A stretch of DNA of 64,000 nt from an uncultured Clostridia bacterium (GCA_947589575.1 CANQBM010000001.1:124001-188000); one strand, 5' to 3'; numbered from the stretch's first letter, positions 27,740-35,993 are shown. The notes: generated by a model not told the origin, from the sequence alone. Numbers and translations: made by a program.

Positions 27740-28027
27740 TCAATAATTAATCAATGTGCTGAGCCTTTAATTAGGCTTGGCACGTTGGTGCCTTATTTAA
27801 TTCGGATATAATTGATGATTACCGATTAACTTGGTGTGTCATATATCTTGAAGAATAACTTGATAATTATTGATTACCGTGATAATTGAGTATGAAATCA
27901 ATCTATTATATCAATAGTTTAATATAAAATTATATTATAATATTATAATATAATCTGCAGTCAGCTTTTAAGACTGTAGTTTATTGTCAAAAAAGAAGGA
28001 GAATTCCGTAAAAAAGGAGGTTGAGTT
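27740..28027 (+). other. Gap between giant gene and cohesin-like/dockerin gene
   Basis: 288 bases without a gene. It contains a 26-bp A/T-only palindrome (27929-27954) and directly after it a hairpin (CTGCAGTC with GACTGTAG, 27955-27979) followed by TTTATTG. That hairpin could be a weak terminator of the giant gene. A strong AAAGGAGG lies at the end, seven bases before the next GTG start. Confidence 0.45.
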
Positions 28028-29134
28028 GTGAATTCTAAAATAAAAAACGATAAAAGTATTCTTATCGGTATTTTAGTTTTTGTATCAACCATGCTGGTTT
28101 TTATCAGTATTCCATTAGTGTCTTACGCGCAAACAGGCACTTTGGGCGGGGAATCTCCGGAAATTTATTGCACATATGCGCAAGACGGTGTTGCAGTCGA
28201 CGGCAACAAATTAACCGCCGGCACATATGATGTAAATTTTATGTTGTCAGATATGAGCGCAGTATCGGTGTTTGAGGTTACGGCAACCTATGATACGGAG
28301 CAGGTAAGTATTGAATCTACTCCGACGGCGCTGATTTCAGATGATACTGATTCAGGGTTTGAAAGTATGGGTTATATCCTTTCAGACGGCAATATAGTCT
28401 TCGGCTTTGTTTCCACAAACGAGGATTGTTCCCCTATTAATGTGAAAAAGCAGGTTATTGCGACGGTAAAGATGACCTTTGCTTCTGATTGCGACGCTGG
28501 GGATTATATTACAGTATCTCAAAATCCAAATCTGACTTTTGCGCAGGCTGATTACGGCGACGGATATGATGACGAATATTCTTTAACCGACAGCTTTGAC
28601 GGTTACAACGGTACACTTTATCCGATGACTTGTGATGTTACTCCAATATTCGGATTTGATGTAAGCGGTGAGCTTGTTATTATGACCGATTCAAACGGCT
28701 CAACAAACAATCTGCCTGTTTACGGCGAGTATACTGTTGACGTCTATGCGGATTCGGACAGATCCGATTTAGTTACATCGGTAACCTCTGTTTATGATTC
28801 CGCGGAAAATAAAAATGCATTTAATATCGAAAATCTGATTGACGGCACATATTACGCAACTATTTCCTCAGAATATTCAATTCCGAGAAATATAACAATT
28901 ATTGTTTCAAGAAATGATATTTCGGCGGGAATGATTCCTATGATTTGCTGTGAATATAATAAGGATGGCGGTGTTACATCTGAAGATGCTAAGTTAGTGT
29001 TCTCAGCAGCAGCAACAGGAAATCTTGTAAAATATTTTGATTTAAATGGAGATGGCGGTGTTACATCTGAAGATGCCAAAACTGTTTTCAAATTTGCGCT
29101 GTCGTCAAAATATGATGATTTGATTATTAAGTAA
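28028..29134 (+). CDS. Secreted protein with cohesin-like domain, beta-module and dockerin
   Basis: 368 residues, GTG start with AAAGGAGG at ideal distance. An N-terminal hydrophobic signal or anchor segment (about 11-35) ends in SYAQ. Residues about 45-200 look like a cohesin or cohesin-like beta-sandwich: LTAGTYDVNFMLSDMSAVSV, FEVTATYDTEQVSI, then NIVFGFVSTNED and KKQVIATVKMTFAS. Next is the same beta-module as at the end of the preceding giant protein (NLPVYGEYTVDVYADSD, LIDGTYYATISSEYS). The last part is a dockerin with EYNKDGGVTSED and DLNGDGGVTSED loops. A cohesin plus dockerin protein would be an adaptor that carries one partner while docking to another. The cohesin call is by pattern only and could be a related carbohydrate-binding fold. 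Confidence 0.75.
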   Translation: MNSKIKNDKSILIGILVFVSTMLVFISIPLVSYAQTGTLGGESPEIYCTYAQDGVAVDGNKLTAGTYDVNFMLSDMSAVSVFEVTATYDTEQVSIESTPTALISDDTDSGFESMGYILSDGNIVFGFVSTNEDCSPINVKKQVIATVKMTFASDCDAGDYITVSQNPNLTFAQADYGDGYDDEYSLTDSFDGYNGTLYPMTCDVTPIFGFDVSGELVIMTDSNGSTNNLPVYGEYTVDVYADSDRSDLVTSVTSVYDSAENKNAFNIENLIDGTYYATISSEYSIPRNITIIVSRNDISAGMIPMICCEYNKDGGVTSEDAKLVFSAAATGNLVKYFDLNGDGGVTSEDAKTVFKFALSSKYDDLIIK

Positions 29135-29160
29135 ACTAATGAAAGGAAGAAATTCTAACG

Positions 29161-31947
29161 ATGAAAAAGAGTTTTAGAAGAGCATTAGCTTGTCTTCTTG
29201 CTGTTCTTATGGTCGCTTTTTCAATGCCTTTTTCAGCTTTTGCTGATGATGTAGTCGGTGGCGATCTCCCAACTGGTTGGTGGGGCGACAATAACTATGA
29301 CGCAACCACTAACGAATCGATTCCTCATGGCGAGCAGTCATATGATGGTTGGAACAGTGATTCTTACGATTTAGGTTTATCTTGGGCAGATGCAGTTTCT
29401 ATGGAAAGTGATTTAGAAATGGGTTCTGATGCAAAAGATATGATGGGCAATTATAAGCCTGTACTCACTGTTACAGTAAGTGACCAGGGTGATGCTGATA
29501 ATCGTATTTACAGAGAATATTATGGTTATTCGCAGGCTTATGATTATGATACTGTAAAGGCTGCAGGTCATCTTATGAACCCTGCTGACCTTCATGCAGG
29601 CGACCGTATCGCCGTAACATTTGAAATCGGCGGTTTTGATATGCTTTATTCAGGTCAGCTTAAAGGTATGATTGATACTGATTACCTTGCTTTTGCTTAT
29701 TATAAGTTAAATCCAAAATCAAAAGACCAGTGGGCAAAATGCAGCGATTCACAAAAAACACAGGCATTCATCACAAGAGGTTATTCATTCTATGGTGATG
29801 CTGCTTCTGATGGCGGTGCAATGAACGCTGATCCTACAACGGGACAGTTCTATATCCCGTATATATGTAATGTTACACCGCCTGCATCTGCATATGTAGG
29901 TGCTGACCAGCGTCCGTACGGTAAGAACGGTATGGTTATCTGTACTTTAAGTTTTGAAGTTCTTCAGGACTGTGACCTTAAAAATGTAATTGATCTTACA
30001 AAAGATAAGGACAACAGCAAAACTTACCTTGTAACGCAGTTCGCTCCATATGATAAAGATCAGATGGGTGGTTCAAGCAGAAAATTCTTTACATTTGATA
30101 AAGAAGATAATAACTGGACATATGGTCTTATAGCTCTTGATTATTCAGAGTACGATAAGAAGGCTGGTCCTGATCCTGTAAAGCATGAGCACCACTATAC
30201 ACAGGTAAAGACTCCTGCTACATGCACAGAGGATGGTAAGATAACTTACACATGCTCAAATGAAGACGGTCTTTGTGACAATCCTGAGTACACAGTGGAT
30301 GACCCTGAGGCAAAGGCTCTCGGTCACGACTATGAGTCACCTCAGTGTGAGATTACTCCGAATAATAACGGCACTAGCCATACAGTAAAGTGCGTAAGAT
30401 ATGAAGAGTGTCAAACTTCAACTGAGGTTACATGTACCTCTGTTCCTAACACAGAGAAGAACAAGGATGCTACATCTTGTGAGCCTAACGGCGGCGGCTG
30501 GGCAGACGCTACAAAGTGCCAGGTTTGCGGCCAGGAGCTTAATCCAGGTCACGCAACTGACCCAAAAGCACATACACCTACTCCTGATACAGAGAAGAAT
30601 AAGCCTGCTACATGCGAAACTCCAGGCTGGGAAAACGCTACAAAGTGCCAGGTTTGCGGTACACAGATTGACGCAGGTAATGAAATCCCTGCTCTTCACC
30701 ATGAATATACCGGTGAAGTTATACAGGGTACTGACGGTGAGCATCATCAGGTTAAGTGCACAAGATATGATCAGTGTAAGAGCACACAGGAAGTTTCATG
30801 TTCATGGCAACAGTCTGACGCCGGTTACGATGCAACATATGATGCACCGGGTAAGGCTCCTACCTTCCAATGCCAGCAGTGCGGTCAGACAAAGGGCGGC
30901 GAAGTAATTCCTGCTCTTAAGGGTTATGAGGTAACAGTTGTTCATAAGGATCTTGGTACTTCAGAGATTAACGGAACACCTGTAACAAATGAAGATGTTA
31001 CACTTAATGTTAAACCTGATACAGAAATCACTCTTGTTGCTAAGCCAAATGAAGGCGTAAAATTTGTTGGCTGGATGGTTAACTCAACAATCGTATCAAC
31101 TGAAGAAACATTTAAGCCTCAAGTTATTGCTAATACAACATATGAGCCTGTATTCCAGGAGGACGATGAGAGTGCTGAATTTACTGTTGTATTTACAGAT
31201 ATGTACGGCAACATTTTCGATACTCAGACTGTAAATTCAGGTTCTGAAATCAAAGTTCCTGAAGGTCCTGTTATTGCCGGATACACATTTAAGGGCTGGT
31301 CAATGACAAATGAAGATATTGCCGCTCTTTCATCTGCCGCAACAATTCAGGCTAAATACGACAGAATCGTTGAGAACACATATACTGTTACAGCAACAGG
31401 CGCAACAATCACAACACCTTACTCATCAACAACCGATAAAAATACAGGTATCGGTTATGATACCAAGGTAACAGTTCACGCTGACGGCGCAACAGTTTGG
31501 AAGATTGACGATGCTATTGTTGGTTACGGCGATACTTACACCTTCTATGTAGGTTCTGATGTTGAGCTTACATTTGAAAAGGGTGTTGTAACAGAGACAC
31601 CTGTAGTAGCTGCTGTTTCAACCAGCAAGATTGGCTCAGAAGGTAAGTATAAGGCATCATTCCTTGCATCACGTAAATTAGTTGACGGTTACACATATGT
31701 AAATGCCGGATTCATTTACGGTATTGATGTAGAGAAAGCTGTTGACGAGCTTACTCTTGCTGATGTTAATCAGAAGACAATCAGAGCTTACTACTGCGCT
31801 ACAGATTCAGAGCAGTTTGCTTTGAATGTTGGACGTATTGAGCAAACAGGTAAGATTTCCGCAAGAGCATTCCTTGCATATACTGAAGGCGATGGCGAGG
31901 ACGGAACTAAGATTGTTTACGCTACGTTTGATGATTTCTCATATTAA
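29161..31947 (+). CDS. Large secreted Cys-rich repeat surface protein
   Basis: 928 residues with a clear Sec signal peptide (MKKSFRRALACLLAVLMVAF, cleavage near SAFAD). Residues about 80-330 form a beta-rich domain that may be cohesin-like (HAGDRIAVTFEIGGFDM). Residues about 345-585 are a Cys/His-rich repeat region: two copies of VKC-x-RY-xx-C-xxxx-EV-x-C and two copies of NATKCQVCG or DATKCQVCG, plus an ATCTEDGKITYTC unit of a kind common in gut Firmicutes surface proteins. After this come InlB/Flg_new-type beta-repeats (YTFKGWSM near 710) and a terminal beta-domain. No sortase signal or dockerin is visible. It lies 26 bp after the cohesin-like gene and 24 bp before a tiny peptide gene, so these three probably share a transcript. 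Function unknown; adhesion or matrix structure is plausible. Confidence 0.8.
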   Translation: MKKSFRRALACLLAVLMVAFSMPFSAFADDVVGGDLPTGWWGDNNYDATTNESIPHGEQSYDGWNSDSYDLGLSWADAVSMESDLEMGSDAKDMMGNYKPVLTVTVSDQGDADNRIYREYYGYSQAYDYDTVKAAGHLMNPADLHAGDRIAVTFEIGGFDMLYSGQLKGMIDTDYLAFAYYKLNPKSKDQWAKCSDSQKTQAFITRGYSFYGDAASDGGAMNADPTTGQFYIPYICNVTPPASAYVGADQRPYGKNGMVICTLSFEVLQDCDLKNVIDLTKDKDNSKTYLVTQFAPYDKDQMGGSSRKFFTFDKEDNNWTYGLIALDYSEYDKKAGPDPVKHEHHYTQVKTPATCTEDGKITYTCSNEDGLCDNPEYTVDDPEAKALGHDYESPQCEITPNNNGTSHTVKCVRYEECQTSTEVTCTSVPNTEKNKDATSCEPNGGGWADATKCQVCGQELNPGHATDPKAHTPTPDTEKNKPATCETPGWENATKCQVCGTQIDAGNEIPALHHEYTGEVIQGTDGEHHQVKCTRYDQCKSTQEVSCSWQQSDAGYDATYDAPGKAPTFQCQQCGQTKGGEVIPALKGYEVTVVHKDLGTSEINGTPVTNEDVTLNVKPDTEITLVAKPNEGVKFVGWMVNSTIVSTEETFKPQVIANTTYEPVFQEDDESAEFTVVFTDMYGNIFDTQTVNSGSEIKVPEGPVIAGYTFKGWSMTNEDIAALSSAATIQAKYDRIVENTYTVTATGATITTPYSSTTDKNTGIGYDTKVTVHADGATVWKIDDAIVGYGDTYTFYVGSDVELTFEKGVVTETPVVAAVSTSKIGSEGKYKASFLASRKLVDGYTYVNAGFIYGIDVEKAVDELTLADVNQKTIRAYYCATDSEQFALNVGRIEQTGKISARAFLAYTEGDGEDGTKIVYATFDDFSY
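30506..30659 (+). repeat. 25-bp direct repeat in the Cys-rich region
   Basis: An identical 25-base stretch, beginning ACGCTACAAAG, occurs at 30506-30530 and 30635-30659, 129 bases (43 codons) apart. It encodes the NATKCQVCG/DATKCQVCG core. The identity suggests recent duplication or conversion of the Cys-rich unit. Confidence 0.8.
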
Positions 31948-31971
31948 TTCTTAGAGAAGGAGGACTTTAAT

Positions 31972-32085
31972 ATGAAAGAACTTTATACAAAGCCTGTCTC
32001 TGAGATTGAAGAGTTCAAGACTGTTGATGTTATCACAACAAGTATTGAACAAGGCATTCCTGGTGGCGGAGAAGGCTGGTTCTAA
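31972..32085 (+). CDS. 37-residue peptide gene with leader-like N-terminus and Gly-rich tail
   Basis: ATG 31972 is preceded by GAAGGAGGACTTTAAT, one of the best ribosome sites in the window, and the frame closes at TAA 32083-32085. The peptide starts MKELYTKPVSEIEEF, continues with DVITTS (residues 19-24) and ends with PGGGEGWF. There is no hydrophobic signal peptide. An acidic, amphipathic first part, a TS junction and a short Gly/Trp tail resemble the leader-plus-core layout of ribosomally made, modified peptides. However, no Cys is present and no modifying enzyme lies nearby, so this is a resemblance only. Small proteins of the type K-x-Y-x-x-P-x-x-E-I..F..(E/V)DVI-x-(T/A)S are, to my knowledge, recurrent but uncharacterised in gut Firmicutes. 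It is followed at once by a terminator, so it closes the surface-protein cluster. Confidence 0.7.
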   Translation: MKELYTKPVSEIEEFKTVDVITTSIEQGIPGGGEGWF

Positions 32086-32102
32086 AAATCAGCCAAATGC
32101 GG

Positions 32103-32131
32103 AAGGGACGGCAGAAATGCCGTCCCTTTTT
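32103..32131 (+). terminator. Intrinsic terminator after the 37-residue peptide gene
   Basis: AAGGGACGGCA pairs with TGCCGTCCCTT across a short GAAA-type loop and is followed by a T-run. It ends the surface-protein cluster transcript. Confidence 0.85.
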
Positions 32132-32146
32132 CATAAGTTAAAAATC

Positions 32147-32178
32147 AAAAAGGACACGATGTTTTATCGTGTCCTTTT
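32147..32178 (-). terminator. Intrinsic terminator of the LCP gene
   Basis: A perfect stem AAAGGACACGAT (plus-strand coordinates up to 32160) pairs with ATCGTGTCCTTT (32166-32177), with T/A-rich flanks. On the minus strand the stem is followed by TTTTTGATTTT, fitting the end of the LCP gene. Confidence 0.8.
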
Positions 32179-32195
32179 GCTGTTTATTATCCGGT

Positions 32196-33512
32196 TTATT
32201 GCGGCGTATCTTCATCAGCTTTTATGTCGCTTGAACTTTTATTATAAATATAGTCAATTAGCATATCCTTATTTTCTTTTGTGTCAATAGCTATCACGCT
32301 GTTTCCGCGAATTGTTTCATAGCTCCACGTTCCCTCAAAAGGAACCTTTGTCTGACACATATCGCCTGTAATACAGATTCCTGCCTGCATCGCGAGCTTT
32401 ATCAGCTCACCCTTACTCAAATCTGTTTCAATATAAGGCGCGGATTTGAACGCCATTTTGTATAGTCTGAACGGATTTGAATGTTTTGCGCTGTCGAGGA
32501 TAGCGCTCATAACCGTGCGCTGTCTTTCAGTTCTGACAAAATCGGTGTCGATTTTTCTTATTCTGCAATAGGCAAGAGCCTGCTCGCCCGAAAGCTTGTA
32601 CTTCCCTTTATCAAGAGTAACCCCGCCGTACCTGTTCGGGTGGCTTGTTACCTCTTCCGCCTCTGCCTTGGTAACGTCTACCTCAACACCGCCAAGACTG
32701 TCAACAAGTACCTTAAACATTTCAAAGTCAACAACAGCGTACCCGTCAATATCAACGCCGAAATTGTACTCTATCGCGTCAACAACGCCATGGTATCCGC
32801 CGGAGGAGCAGGCGGCGTTGAGCCTTTGCTCATAGTCAAGCGCCGGAATATACACCCACGTATCACGTAAAAACGAAACGAGCTTAATGCAACGGTGTTT
32901 CATATCAAGTGACACAAGCATCATTGTGTCGGAACGCGTTTCACTGGCATTTTCCCCCGCTCTTGCGTCAACGCCAAGCAGTAAAATATTTTTTACCATT
33001 GCACCGCTTTCAAGAGAATCGGCGGCAACATACTTGTTTTCCTGCTTATCGTTATAGTTTACTCTGCCCATAACCGCCGTAACACCGCCGACCATAATGA
33101 GTATAAGCACTATAATAAATATCAGTATTCTTTTTCCGAGTGACAGCCGTAATTTCGGCCTTTTCCCGTTAGGCTTTGGGGGGCGTTCTCTTTTACCGCC
33201 GGTTTGTTTAGAATGTTCTTGTCTGTCAAAACCTGCGCTTTGTATAAAATCATCAGCCGTTTCACTTCTGAAACGCTGCGGGGGTTCAAGGTCATCGGTT
33301 GCAGGGCGCTGTGAAAAATCGTTGCAGGGATTGATACCGCCCTGCCTTTTCTGATTATCACGCACAACATTGTCACTGCGTTCTCTGTTATTAAAATTCA
33401 AATCAACGGGATTATACCCATAATAATTCTCATTTTCGGGAACTGTTCTGTCCGCGTCATAATTGCGGTTCCTTTTTTCAGGGTTAAAGCCTTCATTTTC
33501 AAAACGGGGCAT
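32196..33512 (-). CDS. LytR-CpsA-Psr (LCP) family cell-wall glycopolymer ligase
   Basis: 438 residues from ATG 33512, with GGAGG seven bases upstream; an in-frame GTG one codon earlier is closer than ideal to the RBS. Residues 1-120 are hydrophilic, low-complexity and presumably cytosolic (many N, R, D, P). A single membrane helix follows (about 128-150), then the extracellular LCP domain: NILLLGVDARAGE, ETRSDTMMLVSLD, KLVSFLRDTWVYIP, and ALAYCRIRKIDTDFVRTERQ with the substrate-binding Arg pairs. LCP proteins transfer teichoic acid or other glycopolymers from lipid carriers onto peptidoglycan. The long disordered cytosolic tail is unusual in length. It is monocistronic between its own promoter and terminator. 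Confidence 0.9.
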   Translation of the reverse strand: MPRFENEGFNPEKRNRNYDADRTVPENENYYGYNPVDLNFNNRERSDNVVRDNQKRQGGINPCNDFSQRPATDDLEPPQRFRSETADDFIQSAGFDRQEHSKQTGGKRERPPKPNGKRPKLRLSLGKRILIFIIVLILIMVGGVTAVMGRVNYNDKQENKYVAADSLESGAMVKNILLLGVDARAGENASETRSDTMMLVSLDMKHRCIKLVSFLRDTWVYIPALDYEQRLNAACSSGGYHGVVDAIEYNFGVDIDGYAVVDFEMFKVLVDSLGGVEVDVTKAEAEEVTSHPNRYGGVTLDKGKYKLSGEQALAYCRIRKIDTDFVRTERQRTVMSAILDSAKHSNPFRLYKMAFKSAPYIETDLSKGELIKLAMQAGICITGDMCQTKVPFEGTWSYETIRGNSVIAIDTKENKDMLIDYIYNKSSSDIKADEDTPQ

Positions 33513-33530
33513 CACATCACCTCCACAGAA

Positions 33531-33559
33531 ATCTTACTACATATCATTATTAATTTCAA
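33531..33559 (-). promoter_or_regulatory. Promoter of the LCP gene
   Basis: On the minus strand TTGAAA (33554-33559) and TAAGAT (33531-33536) are 17 bases apart, about 20 bases before the ribosome site. Confidence 0.5.
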
Positions 33560-33579
33560 CCGTCATTTTGTAAATTATG

Positions 33580-33608
33580 TTGACATCGGGATTAAGTTGA
33601 CATAAAAT
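33580..33608 (+). promoter_or_regulatory. Promoter of rnpB
   Basis: TTGACA (33580-33585), 17-base spacer, TAAAAT (33603-33608). The first base of the RNA (33615) falls seven bases after the -10, exactly where a start is expected. Confidence 0.75.
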
Positions 33609-33614
33609 ATATAT

Positions 33615-33946
33615 GCGAGTTGACTTGGTAATTGCGTATTGCTTGGCAATATGAGGAAAGTCCGAGCAGCACAGAGCAGGATAACGGCTAACAGCCGCCG
33701 AGGGTGACCTTAGGGAAAGTGCAACAGAAATATACCGCCTCTCATTGAGGTAAGGGTGGAAAGGCGAGGCAAGAGCTCACCGAGGAAGTGGAGACATTTC
33801 CTGCCATGTAAACCCTATCCGCTGCAACATCGACTAAAGGGTTGTTTGCTCGACACATAACTTTGAAGGATGGCTGGAGCGCGGGAGCAATTCCGCGTCG
33901 AGATAGATAATTGCCCACGACAGAACTCGGCTTATTGTCAACTCGC
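33615..33946 (+). ncRNA. rnpB: RNase P RNA, A-type
   Basis: The catalytic RNA that trims tRNA 5' leaders. It is bounded by a perfect 10-bp P1 pairing (GCGAGTTGAC at the start with GTCAACTCGC at the end). Conserved blocks are present in order: GAGGAAAGTCCGAGC, ACAGAGCAGGATAACGG, GGGTGACCTTAGGG, GTGCAACAGAAATATACCGC, AAGGGTGGAAAGGCGAGG with AGAGCTCACC, and near the 3' end ACAGAACTCGGCTTA. The 332-nt length is in the normal range. No clear intrinsic terminator follows. Only about 41 bases separate it from the next coding gene. Confidence 0.95.
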
Positions 33947-33987
33947 GTTTTGTTTATATTTATATTATTGTTAAAGAGGTAAGAAAA

Positions 33988-34830
33988 ATGCTTGTAAATA
34001 TGCGTGACCTTCTCGCAGACGCGCAGGATGGCGATTATGCAGTCGGTTCATTTTCTGTAGCTAATATGGAAATGGTTTTAGGCGTTCTCAAGGCGGCAAA
34101 GGAGCTTAACGCACCTGTAATTCTTCAGATTGCGGAGGTAAGATTAAAGCAAAGTCCGCTTGAGGTTATCGGGCCTTTAATGGTTGCGGCCGCTGAAAAT
34201 GCCGACACTCCTGTTGCCGTTCACTTTGACCACGGCAAAACTCTTGAAAAAATCGGTCAGGCGCTTGAATTAGGCTTTACTTCTGTTATGTTTGACGGCT
34301 CGCACCTTGAACTTGATGAAAATATTGAAATGACTAAAAAGGTTATGGCAATGGCGCAGGAATATGATGCGGCTGTTGAGGCGGAAATAGGATGCGTCGG
34401 CGGCTCTGAGGACGGCTCTGAAGATATTGCAATCAACTGCACAAAGGTTGAAGACGCTGTTCGCTTTGAGACTGAAACCAAAGTAGACGCGCTCGCAATC
34501 GCTATCGGCAACGCTCACGGTAATTACAAGAGCGCTCCTAAGCTAAGATTCGATATTCTTGAACAAGTTGAGAAGAATACGGACCTGCCCCTTGTTCTTC
34601 ACGGCGGAACAGGCATTACCCCCGATGATTTTGTAAAATGCTCGCACACTGGTATTAAAAAAATAAATATTGCTACCGCAACCTTTGATATGGTTGAAAA
34701 CACGGTGCGTAAGTGCTATAATGATGGCAGTATTAACGGTTACTATGATTTGCAGGCTGCTGAGGTTGAGGGTGCATATCAGAATGCTAAAAAGCATATT
34801 CTCATTTTCGGCACCGATAACAAAGCATAA
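33988..34830 (+). CDS. iolJ: Class II ketose-bisphosphate aldolase, probable inositol-pathway IolJ
   Basis: 280 residues, full length for a class II (zinc) aldolase. Motifs are VGSFSVANMEM near the N-terminus, VAVHFDHGK (metal histidine region, about residue 76), VEAEIG, AIAIGNAHG and LVLHGGTGI, and then the phosphate-binding KINIATAT. IolJ splits 2-deoxy-5-keto-gluconate 6-phosphate into malonic semialdehyde and dihydroxyacetone phosphate. That role is inferred because the next gene, 18 bp away, is an IolC-type kinase that makes this substrate. Without that neighbour, fructose-bisphosphate or tagatose-bisphosphate aldolase would be equally possible. RBS AGAGG precedes the ATG, and no separate strong promoter is obvious after rnpB. 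Confidence 0.8.
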   Translation: MLVNMRDLLADAQDGDYAVGSFSVANMEMVLGVLKAAKELNAPVILQIAEVRLKQSPLEVIGPLMVAAAENADTPVAVHFDHGKTLEKIGQALELGFTSVMFDGSHLELDENIEMTKKVMAMAQEYDAAVEAEIGCVGGSEDGSEDIAINCTKVEDAVRFETETKVDALAIAIGNAHGNYKSAPKLRFDILEQVEKNTDLPLVLHGGTGITPDDFVKCSHTGIKKINIATATFDMVENTVRKCYNDGSINGYYDLQAAEVEGAYQNAKKHILIFGTDNKA

Positions 34831-34848
34831 ATACGAGAGGTAAAAATT

Positions 34849-35865
34849 ATGAAATATATTGAATTTGATATGACTAAACCGCTTGATTTTATTCCTATCG
34901 GCAGAATTGCTATTGACTTTAACCCGACTGATATGTATATGCCGCTCAGTCAGTCGTCAAATTTTAACAAGTATGTCGGCGGCTCGCCCGCAAATATTGC
35001 CGTAGGTCTTGCAAGGCTTGGCTGTAAGGTCGGCTTTTGCGGATGTGTGAGCAACGACCAGTTCGGTGATTTTGTTGTGGATTATTTTGAAAAAGAGGGC
35101 ATTGACACAAGTCAGATTACGAGGGCTAAAAACGGCGAATGTCTCGGTCTGACATTTACCGAAATTCTCTCTAAAGAAAAGTCATCTATCCTTATGTATC
35201 GTGACAATGTTGCCGATTTCTGCATGGCGCCGGAGGATATTAAGGAGGACTATATAGCGTCCGCAAAAGCTATTGTTATCAGCGGTACTGCGCTCGCAAA
35301 ATCTCCGTCGCGTGAGGCTTGTCTAAAAGCAATGATGCTCGCAAAGAAAAACAATGTAAGAATTGTTTTTGATATTGACTACCGTGAATATACATGGACC
35401 TCTAAGGATGAGATAGCGGTATACTACAGCCTTGTTGCGCAGAATGCAGATATTATTATGGGCTCAAGAGAGGAATTTGATTTGACAGAGGGCATTGTCG
35501 GCGTTAAGGAGTCCGACCCCGAATCTGCTAAGTACTGGCAGTCGTTCGGCGCGTCAATCTGTGTAATTAAGCACGGCAAGGAAGGCTCAACCGCATATAC
35601 AAATGACGGTAAATTTTACTCAATCAAGCCGTTTCCCGCCGTTAAGCTCAAGGGCTTTGGCGGAGGCGACGGATACGGTTCGTCATTCCTTTACAGTCTT
35701 CTTCAGGGCAAGGAAATTATTGAGTGCCTTGAGTTCGGCTCAGCGTCAGCGTCAATTCTTATCTCCGCTCATTCCTGCTCGGACGCAATGCCTTCCGCTA
35801 AGCAGGTGGAGGACTTTATAAAAAAGAGCAAGGAAGAATACGGCGAAATGGTCGCAAGAGTTTAA
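34849..35865 (+). CDS. iolC: 5-dehydro-2-deoxygluconokinase (PfkB family)
   Basis: 338 residues with PfkB kinase motifs: PIGRIAIDFNP at the start, KYVGGSPANIAVGLARLG (residues about 40-57), IDTSQI, SGTALAKSPSREA and FDIDYREYTW. The last of these is close to the D-x-D-Y-R-x-x-x-W pattern of IolC kinases, followed by IIMGSREEFD. The PfkB GxGD-type motif appears as FGGGDGYGSSF, with Asp as catalytic base. It phosphorylates 5-dehydro-2-deoxygluconate in myo-inositol breakdown. It pairs with iolJ upstream. The other iol genes in the window (iolG, D, E) are about 9.4 kb away. Confidence 0.88.
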   Translation: MKYIEFDMTKPLDFIPIGRIAIDFNPTDMYMPLSQSSNFNKYVGGSPANIAVGLARLGCKVGFCGCVSNDQFGDFVVDYFEKEGIDTSQITRAKNGECLGLTFTEILSKEKSSILMYRDNVADFCMAPEDIKEDYIASAKAIVISGTALAKSPSREACLKAMMLAKKNNVRIVFDIDYREYTWTSKDEIAVYYSLVAQNADIIMGSREEFDLTEGIVGVKESDPESAKYWQSFGASICVIKHGKEGSTAYTNDGKFYSIKPFPAVKLKGFGGGDGYGSSFLYSLLQGKEIIECLEFGSASASILISAHSCSDAMPSAKQVEDFIKKSKEEYGEMVARV

Positions 35866-35894
35866 ATATTTCTTTTCGGTGAATATCTTTGCCG

Positions 35895-35930
35895 GCAACA
35901 TAGCTAATTTTATGTTGTTATATATTTTTA
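35895..35930 (+). terminator. Weak hairpin terminator after iolC
   Basis: CAACATA (35896-35902) pairs with TATGTTG (35911-35917), followed by a T/A-rich stretch ending in TTTTT. The stem is only 7-8 bp, so it is a weak candidate. Confidence 0.4.
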
Positions 35931-35957
35931 ATAGACAAACAGCTGTTCTTATGTCTG

Positions 35958-35986
35958 TTGACTTATTTGGCATAATATGGTATAAT
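35958..35986 (+). promoter_or_regulatory. Strong promoter upstream of the putative manganese riboswitch
   Basis: TTGACT (35958-35963), 17-base spacer, perfect TATAAT (35981-35986). Transcription would start near 35993, at the first base of the predicted aptamer. Confidence 0.8.
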
Positions 35987-35993
35987 TTATACC

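Noticed and set aside
27929-27954. 26-bp perfect palindrome as a possible operator
   Set aside because: It is made only of A and T in an AT-rich gap, so chance is likely; no matching copy was noticed at other promoters.
31972-32085. Lasso peptide or lanthipeptide precursor
   Set aside because: No Cys in the peptide and no asparagine-synthetase-like, protease, cyclase or radical SAM gene within the surrounding cluster, so no specific class is claimed.
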